56,746 nucleotides of DNA from Bacillus sp. V3-13 (GTDB lineage: Bacteria > Bacillota > Bacilli > Bacillales > Cytobacillaceae): NCBI RefSeq assembly GCF_002860165.1, contig NZ_PGUZ01000003.1, positions 1 to 56,746 of the forward strand. Reading direction: 5' to 3'. Both the position numbers and the translations under genes were made by a program. Positions 16,940 to 25,716 of this stretch are shown piece after piece (position 1 is the stretch's first letter; each line of letters starts with the position of its first letter). The notes under the pieces were generated by a model that saw nothing but the letters and a program-made list of their open reading frames with translations, was not told where the DNA came from and did no database searches.

Positions 16940-17731
16940 TTAGACATTTACATTCGCTTCCGATTCGTACAATTCCACCGCTCTGTCGACACTGTATCTC
17001 TCGTGGACAATTGAATGAATCGCCTTGATCATCGCAACGGGATGTTCGGACTGCCAGATGTTTCGCCCCATATCGACACCCGCCGCACCTTGATTCATCG
17101 CATTGTATGTGATGTCCAGCGCTTCACGGATCGTATCAAATTTAGGACCGCCCGCAATCACAATCGGAACTGGACACTTGCTTGTTACCTGTTCAAAGTG
17201 ATCACAATAGTATGTTTTCACGATATCTGCCCCCATTTCCGCAGCCACACGGGACGCTAATGCCAGGAATCGCGAATCCCGTTTTTCGAGCTCTTTCCCT
17301 ACTGCTGTAATGCCAAGGACAGGAAGACCGTAATCATGGGCATCTGTTACGACATGGGCCAGATTGGTGATTGTTTGAGTTTCATAATCTGAACCAACAA
17401 ATATTGAGACTCCTACCCCGACAGCGTTGTGGCGAATTGCTTCTTTTACCGAGGTAACAATCGTTTCATTTGCCAGGTCTTTTCCTACTACAGTTGGTCC
17501 GCCGGATACGCGGAGAACCATCGGTTTTTCCGTTTCTACCGGAATCGAAGCAGCAAGCGTTCCCCTCGTTAAGTATAAGGAATCGGTATAGGCCAAAAGG
17601 TCTTTTACCGTTTCACCCGGCTTTTCAAGTCCGGAAATGGGACCTAAAAAATAGCCGTGGTCAATCGCAAGCATAACCGCCCTTTTATTTGGCAAAATTT
17701 TATTTAATCGATTTTCGAATCCCCAGCTCAT
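16940..17731 (-). CDS. lsrF: 3-hydroxy-5-phosphonooxypentane-2,4-dione thiolase LsrF
   Basis: A 263-residue class I aldolase-fold enzyme that ends AI-2 catabolism, moving an acetyl group from phospho-3-hydroxypentane-2,4-dione to CoA to give acetyl-CoA and dihydroxyacetone phosphate. The likely Schiff-base lysine is Lys172 in ADIVKTYYC. MLAIDHGYFLGP near the N-terminus and the phosphate-binding IAGGPK and GVDMGRNIWQ segments are family features. AAGGAG precedes the ATG. It is the last gene of the leftward lsrR-lsrK-cupin-lsrF operon. It is somewhat shorter at the N-terminus than enterobacterial LsrF. Confidence 0.92.
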   Translation of the reverse strand: MSWGFENRLNKILPNKRAVMLAIDHGYFLGPISGLEKPGETVKDLLAYTDSLYLTRGTLAASIPVETEKPMVLRVSGGPTVVGKDLANETIVTSVKEAIRHNAVGVGVSIFVGSDYETQTITNLAHVVTDAHDYGLPVLGITAVGKELEKRDSRFLALASRVAAEMGADIVKTYYCDHFEQVTSKCPVPIVIAGGPKFDTIREALDITYNAMNQGAAGVDMGRNIWQSEHPVAMIKAIHSIVHERYSVDRAVELYESEANVNV

Positions 17732-17744
17732 CGTTTTTCACTCC

Positions 17745-18101
17745 TTAATTAATTTCCGGCTTATCAATAACGACTGAATCCTTCTCGGAAATATGCGGTG
17801 ATTTGATGAAGACAGCTTTGAAATTTTGCTTTGATTGATTAATAAGATAATGAGAGTCATTCGGCCGGCATTGAATCATATCACCTGGTTTAGCCGGCAC
17901 TTTTTTATTATTAATATAGAAATCTATTTCACCCTCAAGGATATAAAAGATTTCTTCACAGACTGTATGATAATGGTTGGGAAAATCCTGACCGGGTTTT
18001 AATACGACAACTCCAAGGTCAACATTTGGCCCTTTTGTTAAATATTTCGGTCCATTGTCGCCAAATCGGTATTCAAAATCCTGTTCGTTCACTTTCTTCA
18101 T
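17745..18101 (-). CDS. Single-domain cupin in the LsrG position
   Basis: A 118-residue cupin. Motif 1 is complete: G37-x5-H43-x-H45-x4-E50-x6-G57. Motif 2 (PGDMIQCRPNDSH) supplies His84 with Asn88. All four metal-ligand positions are therefore present, so it is probably an active metal-binding barrel. It lies between lsrK and lsrF, 20 nt after the lsrK stop, with GGAGGTG before ATG 18101. No LsrG-type (ABM-fold) isomerase is present in the locus. I infer that it may isomerise phospho-DPD or otherwise handle the AI-2 phosphate, but the family alone does not show this. Confidence 0.88.
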   Translation of the reverse strand: MKKVNEQDFEYRFGDNGPKYLTKGPNVDLGVVVLKPGQDFPNHYHTVCEEIFYILEGEIDFYINNKKVPAKPGDMIQCRPNDSHYLINQSKQNFKAVFIKSPHISEKDSVVIDKPEIN

Positions 18102-18121
18102 TCCTTCACCTCCTTTCACAT

Positions 18122-19684
18122 TTACGCCAGTCCCGGTGCCTTCCACATGTGGGTGGTTAGACCATAGTCCGCCAATCGCAGCTGCTCTTTATAAACCTTT
18201 CTCCATGTTTCATAGATTTCCAAATACTTTACGTGGTTTTCCATATTGGGTTGGTGGGTTCGTTCCCACTTCACGACAATATTTACAGCTTCCTCAATAT
18301 CGGCGTAAATTCCCGCGCCAATTCCCGCATACAGGGCAGTTCCCAAAGATGCGGCTTCTTTTACAACAGGTACCTTTACAGGAACACCCAATACATCAGC
18401 AAGGGTCTGGCTCCATAATTTTCCCTTTGAAGCACCCCCGGCAAAAATGACTTCCTTCGGATAAAATCCCGTTTCTTCTTGAATGAGTTTCAGGTTTCCA
18501 AGTGTGATAAGAGCAGCGTTTTCTTGAAGAGCTTTGAACATTTCTTTTTTACCTGTTTTTTGAGGGTCCAATGTGAGGTTAATAAATGACGGTGCAGCAT
18601 GCCTCCAGAACCTATAATTCATAATATTGGAAAAGATCGGAATGATTCCGTTTGATCCGACCGGGACAGCCATCGCTTTTTCCTCTAAAATCTCATACGG
18701 ATCACGACCGGTACGAGCAGCCTCTTCTTTTTCAAGTTCACAAAATGCATCCCGGAACCATCTCATCACAAGCCCTGGAAAAAACGCAATCGTTTCCAGC
18801 TGCCACAGGCCGGGTACTGCATGGCAATTGACACGAATGCGCCCTTGCTCACCGACAATCGGCTCTTTAACGTTTACTTCTTGCTGCCAGAACGAGCCAC
18901 CCGATACAACCGTTTGCTGATCCGCAACTGCCCCCACCCCTACCGAGGCCATTTGTGCGTCTCCCCCGCCGGAAACGACTGGAGTACCCGCCTCAAGCCC
19001 GGTTAGCGCTGCGGCTTCATCTGTGATCCGGCCTAAAATGGTACCCGCTTCGTTTACTGGCGGAAACAAGCCTTTCTTAATTCCGCAAAGACCAGGTATA
19101 TCCTGTGACCATTCCCGTTTAACCAAATCAAAAATACCTGTTGTACATCCATTCGATGGTTCGACATGAAGCCTGCCCGACAATTTGTAGAGGATCCAAT
19201 CATTAATCATCGAGATCGCGGCTGCTTTCTCATAAATAAACGGTTGATGGTTTTTCAACCATAAAAGCCTTGGGAGCGCCCCTAGCGCAAAGGTCTGTCC
19301 GGATAACCGATAAATTTTTTCTTCTATTCCCGAGTTTGACTGTTTTAGAAATTTCACTTCCTCCGAAGCGCGTGCATCCACATTTGCACATGCCCAAATT
19401 TCTTTTCCGCTTTGATCGTATAGGACAATCCCCTCCCTCATGCTGGTAGCGCTCACCGCTTTTATATCTTTTGGGTTTATCCCGGTATTTTCCAGGACTT
19501 TATGGACGCACTGAACAACCAGCTTCCAATTCGTTTCAAAGTCAAAATCCATTGAACCTGGATACTGTTCATGTGAGCGATGATGCCATTCTATTTGCGA
19601 TACACCCGCTTGATTTCCTGCGTTATCGAACAGAACGGCACGAATACTGCCCGTGCCGGCATCAAATGCCAGAATGTACTCCAT
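18122..19684 (-). CDS. lsrK: Autoinducer-2 kinase LsrK
   Basis: A 520-residue FGGY-family carbohydrate kinase that phosphorylates imported AI-2 (linear DPD) with ATP, trapping it in the cytoplasm and making the LsrR ligand. The N-terminal phosphate loop DAGTGSIRAVLFD, the VSATSMREG block, the SGGGDAQMASVG segment and the C-terminal FAGGASKGKLWSQTLADVLG block fit LsrK. GGAGGTG lies upstream of ATG 19684. The start overlaps the last 23 nt of lsrR, which suggests translational coupling. Confidence 0.93.
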   Translation of the reverse strand: MEYILAFDAGTGSIRAVLFDNAGNQAGVSQIEWHHRSHEQYPGSMDFDFETNWKLVVQCVHKVLENTGINPKDIKAVSATSMREGIVLYDQSGKEIWACANVDARASEEVKFLKQSNSGIEEKIYRLSGQTFALGALPRLLWLKNHQPFIYEKAAAISMINDWILYKLSGRLHVEPSNGCTTGIFDLVKREWSQDIPGLCGIKKGLFPPVNEAGTILGRITDEAAALTGLEAGTPVVSGGGDAQMASVGVGAVADQQTVVSGGSFWQQEVNVKEPIVGEQGRIRVNCHAVPGLWQLETIAFFPGLVMRWFRDAFCELEKEEAARTGRDPYEILEEKAMAVPVGSNGIIPIFSNIMNYRFWRHAAPSFINLTLDPQKTGKKEMFKALQENAALITLGNLKLIQEETGFYPKEVIFAGGASKGKLWSQTLADVLGVPVKVPVVKEAASLGTALYAGIGAGIYADIEEAVNIVVKWERTHQPNMENHVKYLEIYETWRKVYKEQLRLADYGLTTHMWKAPGLA

Positions 19685-20630
19685 TCCGATGATTCACCTC
19701 CATATTGATTAAAGATAGAGCCGTTGCTTCATCCGTGATCATGGTGTGAATGTATCTCCCTTTCAATGCACCGTAAATGGCTTCTACTTTTTTCCTGCCT
19801 CCCGCAACCCCAATCACATTATTCATTCCATGCAGTGAGGACAGGGTTAATCCAATTAATCTCTTATGATGCGGCAAGTCCAGCACCTGTCCATTGCGGT
19901 CAAAAAACTGCCCTAAAATATCGCCCACTGCATTCTGCTGTTTAATGAACGTAAGCTCATTCAGCGTCATTTTCTCTTCCTGAATGATTGTGGCATCGGG
20001 ATATATTCCTCCGATCCCAACAATCATATATTTGCAGAGTTGTGCTAAATCAAGAATCTCTTTGACGGAAGGTTCCGTCAAAAAGCTCTCAGCCATTTCT
20101 TCTGTGGAAGCAAGAAACGGTGCCGGAATCACATGAATCTGGTGGAATTGTTCCATACCACCATCATGGTTGCTCCGATTATGAAGATAATAATTGACAC
20201 CGCCTGTCAAGGTTACAACGGAAATATGGCTGTCAGGGTCCATCGAAAGATAATCAATTGTTTTTGACACAGCCCTTCCCCATCCGAGGCCAACGAGGTC
20301 GTTATTGGCAAGTTTATTCTGCAAATATTGGGCAGCGGCCCGTGATAATGAATTGCTCAAATCGCTTTGATCGGGCGGAGTCGGAATAACAAATGCATTT
20401 GCAAGAGCGAAAGCTTCCTTGAACTCTTTTTCGATTGACAGAAGGTTTTCCCTATGTCCTTTTATATGGAACTGGACAATTCCTTCTGCTCTCGCCCTTT
20501 CAAGCAGGCGCACCACTTTCATACGGGAAATATCGAGTAAATCAGCAATCTCGTTCTGGGTTAAATTTTCCTTATAATAGTACCAGGCTACTTTGATGAG
20601 TACATTTTCTGTATAAATATCTTCGTTCAT
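19662..20630 (-). CDS. lsrR: LsrR, SorC/DeoR-type transcriptional regulator
   Basis: A 322-residue repressor with an N-terminal helix-turn-helix (about residues 23-45, NLTQNEIADLLDISRMKVVRLL) and a C-terminal sugar-phosphate-binding SorC domain (LVGLGWGRAVSKTI, GVAGGRKKVEAIYGAL). Family knowledge: it represses lsr operons and is released by phospho-AI-2 made by LsrK. AAGGAG lies upstream of the ATG. It heads the leftward operon and is divergent from lsrACDB, with repeated TGTTCA elements between them. Confidence 0.92.
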   Translation of the reverse strand: MNEDIYTENVLIKVAWYYYKENLTQNEIADLLDISRMKVVRLLERARAEGIVQFHIKGHRENLLSIEKEFKEAFALANAFVIPTPPDQSDLSNSLSRAAAQYLQNKLANNDLVGLGWGRAVSKTIDYLSMDPDSHISVVTLTGGVNYYLHNRSNHDGGMEQFHQIHVIPAPFLASTEEMAESFLTEPSVKEILDLAQLCKYMIVGIGGIYPDATIIQEEKMTLNELTFIKQQNAVGDILGQFFDRNGQVLDLPHHKRLIGLTLSSLHGMNNVIGVAGGRKKVEAIYGALKGRYIHTMITDEATALSLINMEVNHRNGVHSGI

Positions 20631-20653
20631 CGCGGTTACACTCCTTGAGACAA

Positions 20654-20680
20654 ATGTTCACCGTGCAATTAATTGTTCAC
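20654..20680. promoter_or_regulatory. Candidate LsrR operator near lsrR (two TGTTCAC repeats)
   Basis: TGTTCAC occurs at 20655-20661 and 20674-20680, a direct repeat with a 19-bp period, on the lsrR side of the divergent region and between a possible lsrR -10 (TATACT on the minus strand) and its RBS. This placement suits autorepression. TGAACA-like half-sites occur in other SorC/DeoR operators. Confidence 0.5.
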
Positions 20681-20819
20681 AACCTACCAAGAGTATATCG
20701 CTGCATTTTTAAAAAAAGACCATGATTTTGTACGATGATAAATTTTAAAAAATATATATTCGCCGCGGGTAATATTTTTTTAGTTTGCCAAGTAAATAAT
20801 AACAAGCTTTTATTTCTGA

Positions 20820-20853
20820 TGAACTTTTTACAGACAAATTGACTTTTGTTCAT
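20820..20853. promoter_or_regulatory. Candidate LsrR operator near lsrA
   Basis: TGAAC (20820-20824) and TGTTCAT (20847-20853) form an inverted pair about 40-70 bp before the lsrA start. TTGACT at 20839-20844 could be a -35 hexamer, but a good -10 at 17 bp is lacking. Confidence 0.45.
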
Positions 20854-20869
20854 TTGTAAGCGTTACCAA
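20854..20869. promoter_or_regulatory. Catabolite-responsive element (cre) before lsrA
   Basis: TTGTAAGCGTTACCAA is nearly palindromic and matches the CcpA consensus TGWAANCGNTNWCA at all but one position. It lies 23 bp before the lsrA start, where CcpA would block transcription. This suggests that AI-2 uptake is held down when preferred sugars are present. Confidence 0.65.
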
Positions 20870-20892
20870 CTTTTTTATAGGTGGTGAAAAAT

Positions 20893-22407
20893 ATGATCAT
20901 ACCTTTGCTTCAAATAGAAAATGTTTGTAAACAATTTGCGAATAATCTTGTCTTAAAAGGCGTTACTTTATCATTAAACAACGGAGAGATTCACGCGATT
21001 GTCGGCGGCAACGGGGCAGGTAAATCGACATTAATGAAGATTATTACAGGGTTGTACAAGGCCGACAGCGGTGTGATAAAAATCAAAGGACAACAAGTGG
21101 TTTTTTCCAATACGCATGAAGCACATATGCATGGAGTATATCTCGTCCCACAGGAACCGCTCATTTTTCCAAACATGACCGTTGCAGAGAATATCACAAT
21201 TGGGCTCCCTGACAAAAAAACGGTCCTGAATGAAAAAATAACTAACATTATGCTGCGCCTCGGTTGGAAAATAGATTTACACAGAAGCGGGTTAAGCTTA
21301 TCGATCGCTGAACAGCAGTTAGTGGAAATTATTAGAGGACTGATAAGAGAAGCTGAGATTTTAATACTGGATGAACCGACTTCCACCCTTACCTTCGCTG
21401 AAATTGATTCGTTGTTTCAGACGATCAAACAGCTTACAGACGAAGGCCTCGGTGTATTTTACATTACGCACCGCATCCCGGAAATCTTTACATTGTCCAA
21501 TACCATTTCTGTCTTGCGTGACGGGGTGATTTCAGCTCAAGGACCCGTATCCGGGTTCAATTATGAAAGATTGCTTGAGGGATTAATGCCCGGGAATATC
21601 GCAAGACCCCAGCAGTCTAAAAACAACAGCATGGCAACAGCGCTGCCAAGCAAAAACACCCTCCCGGATAATAGACCTGTATTAGTCATTGAAAACCTGT
21701 CAGCTAAAAGATTTCATCACGTTTCTTTCAGTGTCCATGCCGGTGAAATTGTTGGAATTGCCGGGGTAGTTGGTGCCGGCCGTACTGAACTGGCTGAAGC
21801 TGTCTTCGGGGTCTCACAAACAGAGCGGGGCAGCATCCTGTTAGACGGGGCAGATATTAAAAAATGTTCAATCCGCCAACGGATCGATAAAGGTCTTGTC
21901 TATGTCCCGGAAGATCGTCACTCGCACGGAATTTTTCCGATTACAACAATCCAAAAAAATATAACCTCGACAATTTTGCATCGCCTTAAAGGGTTTTTAC
22001 TGCCATTTCACCGAGAACAGAAACTTGCTGCACATTACGTTTCAGACTTGAAAATTAAAGCAACAAGTATTGACCAGGAGCTTAAAGACGTTTCGGGTGG
22101 AAATCAGCAAAAAGTTGTCTTATCCAAATATCTTGCATCAGCACCAAAGGTAATGATATTGGATGAGCCGACAAGAGGAATCGATGCGAACGCCCGAAAA
22201 GACATCTACCGAATTATCCAGGAATTAAAAGCAACCGGTCTTGCTGTCCTATTAATTTCTTCAGATATTGAAGAAATAGAAAAGTTGAGTGACCGCGTCC
22301 TGGTGATGCACGAAGGAAAAATCGTGAAAACTTTGCTGAAGCCTGAGATCAGTTCAGATGCGATCACGACATGGGCTTTTGGGGTAAAAAAAGAGGTGAG
22401 CGTATGA
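20893..22407 (+). CDS. lsrA: AI-2 ABC transporter ATP-binding protein LsrA
   Basis: A 504-residue tandem ABC ATPase of the ribose/AI-2 importer class. The first domain has Walker A GGNGAGKST (about 38-46), a weak signature LSIAEQQ and Walker B ILILDEPT. The second has the degenerate Walker A GVVGAGRTE, the signature VSGGNQQKV and Walker B VMILDEPTRGID. It energises AI-2 uptake with LsrC, LsrD and LsrB. The ATG at 20893 follows AGGTGGTG; the GTG at 20881 lies in that site. Its stop overlaps the lsrC start as ATGA. Confidence 0.92.
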   Translation: MIIPLLQIENVCKQFANNLVLKGVTLSLNNGEIHAIVGGNGAGKSTLMKIITGLYKADSGVIKIKGQQVVFSNTHEAHMHGVYLVPQEPLIFPNMTVAENITIGLPDKKTVLNEKITNIMLRLGWKIDLHRSGLSLSIAEQQLVEIIRGLIREAEILILDEPTSTLTFAEIDSLFQTIKQLTDEGLGVFYITHRIPEIFTLSNTISVLRDGVISAQGPVSGFNYERLLEGLMPGNIARPQQSKNNSMATALPSKNTLPDNRPVLVIENLSAKRFHHVSFSVHAGEIVGIAGVVGAGRTELAEAVFGVSQTERGSILLDGADIKKCSIRQRIDKGLVYVPEDRHSHGIFPITTIQKNITSTILHRLKGFLLPFHREQKLAAHYVSDLKIKATSIDQELKDVSGGNQQKVVLSKYLASAPKVMILDEPTRGIDANARKDIYRIIQELKATGLAVLLISSDIEEIEKLSDRVLVMHEGKIVKTLLKPEISSDAITTWAFGVKKEVSV

Positions 22408-23450
22408 TGCGTGCGTTATTATTGCAAATATTGAAAGCACGGGAGCTGTCAATTGTCTTATTGATGCTCGCCTATATCGTTTTTATAGGTTCCATCAACC
22501 ATGAATTCATTACAGCAGATTCAATTTCCTTACTGGTCAAAGCCAGTGTGATTCTTCTTATCATGGCGGTCGGCCAGTCCTTCGTACTATTTACCTCTAA
22601 TATTGATGTATCAGTCGGCTCAATTATGGGTTTAACTGCCGCAGTTTGTGGAGTCCTGTTAACTTCCGGATACAGTCTCTGGATGATGGTTTCTTTCGTT
22701 CTGATTGTCGGAGCGGTTATTGGGTTTATGAACGGAGTCGGAGTCGCCTATTTAAAAATCCCTTCTATTATCATGACGCTTGGCACGCTTGGAATCATTA
22801 GAGGATTTATGCTGATTTACACGGAAGGAATGTGGATAGAGGACATTCCCCATTTTTATAAAGAATTATCAGGTATCAAGTTTTTAGGTTTGAATTTCCC
22901 TGTATGGATCGCGATTTTTATTCTTATCATCACCTCTCTTTCCCTGGCGAAAACAAAATTCGGACGTTATTTTTATGCGGTAGGTGACAATTTTGAGGGA
23001 GCCCGCCTGGTGGGAATACCTGTGCAAAAGGTCCAGCTGGCAGCCTTTATATTGTCAGGAATTTCAGCAGCAATTGCCGGACTTGTTTTCGTTATGAATA
23101 TTGGATTCGTTCCGAACCAAACTGGAAGCGGTATCGAATTGCAAGTTATTGCGGCAGCAGTACTTGGCGGTGTTAGCCTGACCGGCGGTATTGGCACTGT
23201 GCTCGGTGCCGGTTTAGGAGCTGTTTTCTTTACGGTGATCAGTAATTCGTTAATTTATTTGAAAATACCAGCCTATTGGAATGATGCTATATCGGGGCTT
23301 CTATTACTGCTAATTGTGGTGGGAGATTCCAAATTTCAGCAATATCTTAAACAACAGTCCTTTAAAAATCAAAAAAAGAAAATGCCAGAAGCAGTTCCTT
23401 CCCTTAAAGGAGGTGTTGATCATGATAAAAAAAATAAAGCTGTTACTTAA
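22404..23450 (+). CDS. lsrC: AI-2 ABC transporter permease LsrC
   Basis: A 348-residue membrane permease with about nine or ten hydrophobic segments, of the RbsC/LsrC family. Typical segments are NIDVSVGSIMGLTAAVCG and AVLGGVSLTGGIGTVLGAGLGA. GAGGTG precedes ATG 22404, which overlaps the lsrA stop by 4 nt. Its 3' end overlaps lsrD by 29 nt. It should pair with LsrD to form the membrane channel. Confidence 0.92.
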   Translation: MMRALLLQILKARELSIVLLMLAYIVFIGSINHEFITADSISLLVKASVILLIMAVGQSFVLFTSNIDVSVGSIMGLTAAVCGVLLTSGYSLWMMVSFVLIVGAVIGFMNGVGVAYLKIPSIIMTLGTLGIIRGFMLIYTEGMWIEDIPHFYKELSGIKFLGLNFPVWIAIFILIITSLSLAKTKFGRYFYAVGDNFEGARLVGIPVQKVQLAAFILSGISAAIAGLVFVMNIGFVPNQTGSGIELQVIAAAVLGGVSLTGGIGTVLGAGLGAVFFTVISNSLIYLKIPAYWNDAISGLLLLLIVVGDSKFQQYLKQQSFKNQKKKMPEAVPSLKGGVDHDKKNKAVT

Positions 23451-24435
23451 GTGGGAAGCCGCTCTGATTTTATTTCTTGGATTGGAATTACTATTGTTTG
23501 GCTGGGTCTCTCCCGGGTTTTTAAATGTTAACAATCTCCTTTACAGCATGAACGATTTTGCCTATATCGCTTTGGCAGCCATTCCGATGACGTTTGTGAT
23601 TATTACAGGCGGAATTGATGTTTCAGTTGGATCTGTAATGGGATTATCCTCGATAACGGTTGGCGTCCTCTGGATGAATGACATCAATATTTGGATTGCC
23701 CTGCTGATCACGCTTGCGATTGCCATGTTAGCCGGATTCATCAATGGCGTGCTGGTAGCTTTCACAAACGTTCAACCTCTTGTTGTCACTTTGGGCGGAA
23801 TGTTCTTATTTTCAGGAATCGCCCTTGTCATTTCCGGTGGCTCAAGCGCTTCGGGCTATGAGGGCATCAGCGGTTTTCCGGATTCATTTGTGGAGCTTGC
23901 AAATGGGCAATTTCTCGGCATCCCCAATCCCATTTGGATGTTGATCATATGCATGTGTTTATTCGGCGGCTTGCTCCACTTAACCCGTTATGGAAGAAAC
24001 GTGTATTTAGTGGGGATTAATATAAAAACTGCCAGGTACAGCGGCATTTCCACTAAGTGGACGGTCATGAGTGCCTATATATTATCGGGTCTTGGAGGTG
24101 GGATTAGCGGAATCATCTTAACATCATACTTCAGTTCGGCCAGGTCTGATTTAGGTGCCGAGGCGGTATTGCCGGTCATTACGGCAGTTGTGCTCGGAGG
24201 TACAAGTATCTTTGGCGGGAAAGGCAGTGTGTTTGGGACAGCTGTAGCCAGTATCGTAATCGGCATCATGCAGTATGGGCTGCAAATGGCAAATATGTCC
24301 AGTCAGCAAACGAGCGTTGTCATTGGTTTTATGTTAATTGTTGCCGTTTTGCTGCGAAACACCGATTGGCAGGCATTCAAAGCTTCTATTATCAATCTTT
24401 CAGGCAAAAGCACGACTCAATTTTTGAAAAAATAA
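23422..24435 (+). CDS. lsrD: AI-2 ABC transporter permease LsrD
   Basis: A 337-residue permease similar in plan to LsrC, with GGIDVSVGSVMGLSSITVGV and VVLGGTSIFGGKGSVFGTAVAS. The start ATG 23422 is chosen because AAAGGAGGTG lies 6 nt upstream; the frame is open to 23314. It begins inside the end of lsrC and is followed 15 nt later by lsrB, so the four genes form one rightward operon. Confidence 0.92.
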   Translation: MIKKIKLLLKWEAALILFLGLELLLFGWVSPGFLNVNNLLYSMNDFAYIALAAIPMTFVIITGGIDVSVGSVMGLSSITVGVLWMNDINIWIALLITLAIAMLAGFINGVLVAFTNVQPLVVTLGGMFLFSGIALVISGGSSASGYEGISGFPDSFVELANGQFLGIPNPIWMLIICMCLFGGLLHLTRYGRNVYLVGINIKTARYSGISTKWTVMSAYILSGLGGGISGIILTSYFSSARSDLGAEAVLPVITAVVLGGTSIFGGKGSVFGTAVASIVIGIMQYGLQMANMSSQQTSVVIGFMLIVAVLLRNTDWQAFKASIINLSGKSTTQFLKK

Positions 24436-24450
24436 GGGGGTATTTCAAAA

Positions 24451-25521
24451 ATGAAGAAGGTTGGACCGATAGCCGTAATTATCACCATTTTTGTTTTGGT
24501 TGGATCTTTGCTTGCATGCAGCAATGGCCAGCAGTCCCGTTCAAATGGAGAAAGCAATAATGCGGATAAGAAGGATGTAAAACTTGCTTTTATCCCTAAA
24601 CTTACCGGAGTTGGTTTTTTTACATCGGGCGGCCAGGGTGCTAAAGAAATGGCTGATTCATTGGGGGTTGAATTAAAGTATGATGGTCCCGCTGAAGCAT
24701 CGGTAGCCGGCCAGGTTCAATTTATTAATAACTTTGTAAACCAGGGCTATGATGCTCTTATGATATCTTCCGTCTCGGTCGATGGCTTAAGTCAATCATT
24801 GAAACGGGCAAAAGACCGCGGGGTAAAGATTTTGACATGGGACTCGGACGTTAATCCAAAGGACCGTTCTTTTTATATTAACCAGGGTACTCCCGAGCAA
24901 CTGGCAGAACTGCTGATCCAAATGACGTCAGATCAAATCGGGGATAACGGGAAGGTCGCTTTCTTCTACTCCAGTCCAACCGTGACAGACCAAAACCAAT
25001 GGGTAACAAAAGCAAAAGAAATCATTGCTGCTGAATATCCCGGCTGGGAAATTGTCACCACGCAATACGGGGAGAACGATGCCCAAAAATCATTATCTGT
25101 AGGGGAAAGCATCTTAAAAACGTATCCGGATATCAATGCGGTCATCTGCCCTGACGCTACTGCCCTGCCGGCGATGGCGCAAGCAGCTGAAAACTTGGGG
25201 AAAGCCGGCTCCGTTGTCATCACCGGATTCTCGACACCAAATGTGATGAGAGACTATGTCAAACGGGACACTGTCAAACAATTCGGTTTATGGGATGTTA
25301 AAAAACAGGGCGCACTTGCGGCATACGTCGCTTACCTGATGACGGCGGAAGGTAAAGAATTAAAAGTGGGCGATGAATTTGAAGTACCCGGGATCGGCAA
25401 AGTGAAAATCGAACCGAATTCAATACAGGGATATGATTATACAGCAGACGACAGCGGCATTATCCTCCTGCCTGAACGGGTGGTATTTACAAAAGAGAAT
25501 ATCGATGATTATGATTTCTAA
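24451..25521 (+). CDS. lsrB: AI-2-binding lipoprotein LsrB
   Basis: A 356-residue substrate-binding lipoprotein; the signal ends with a Cys at residue 23 (SLLAC). Residues at the six positions that bind R-THMF (AI-2) in Salmonella LsrB are all present: Lys50 (FIPK), Asp131 (TWDSD), Asp180 and Gln181 (TVTDQNQ), and Pro234 and Ala236 (CPDATA). This supports AI-2 as the ligand rather than ribose. AAGGGGGT precedes the ATG. It is the last gene of lsrACDB. No luxS is in the window. Confidence 0.94.
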   Translation: MKKVGPIAVIITIFVLVGSLLACSNGQQSRSNGESNNADKKDVKLAFIPKLTGVGFFTSGGQGAKEMADSLGVELKYDGPAEASVAGQVQFINNFVNQGYDALMISSVSVDGLSQSLKRAKDRGVKILTWDSDVNPKDRSFYINQGTPEQLAELLIQMTSDQIGDNGKVAFFYSSPTVTDQNQWVTKAKEIIAAEYPGWEIVTTQYGENDAQKSLSVGESILKTYPDINAVICPDATALPAMAQAAENLGKAGSVVITGFSTPNVMRDYVKRDTVKQFGLWDVKKQGALAAYVAYLMTAEGKELKVGDEFEVPGIGKVKIEPNSIQGYDYTADDSGIILLPERVVFTKENIDDYDF

Positions 25522-25554
25522 ATGAGTCAATTTCACAATGTAATAAGCTAAACC

Positions 25555-25643
25555 GAAAAACGAATGAAGTTGACTAGATATATAGGAGTATGCCGTAGGA
25601 AACGAATAATACTATCTTAATTTTAAGCAACTGTTCGTTTTTC
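25555..25643. repeat. Long-spaced inverted repeat downstream of lsrB
   Basis: GAAAAACGAA (25555-25564) and TTCGTTTTTC (25634-25643) are perfect complements 69 nt apart; AGTTG/CAACT next to them extends the match with a small gap. It may be a structured 3' UTR or a short element remnant. No ORF lies inside. Confidence 0.55.
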
Positions 25644-25690
25644 ACTTAAAGAATTACTTTTTGAAAATCATTCAAATATCCAGAAATAAG

Positions 25691-25715
25691 CAAAGCACCC
25701 AAATTGGGTGCTTTG
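25691..25715. terminator. Terminator between convergent lsrB and ctaG
   Basis: CAAAGCACCC-AAATT-GGGTGCTTTG is a perfect 10-bp stem. T-rich flanks are modest on both strands; it probably serves both lsrACDB and ctaG. Confidence 0.75.
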
Positions 25716-25716
25716 T

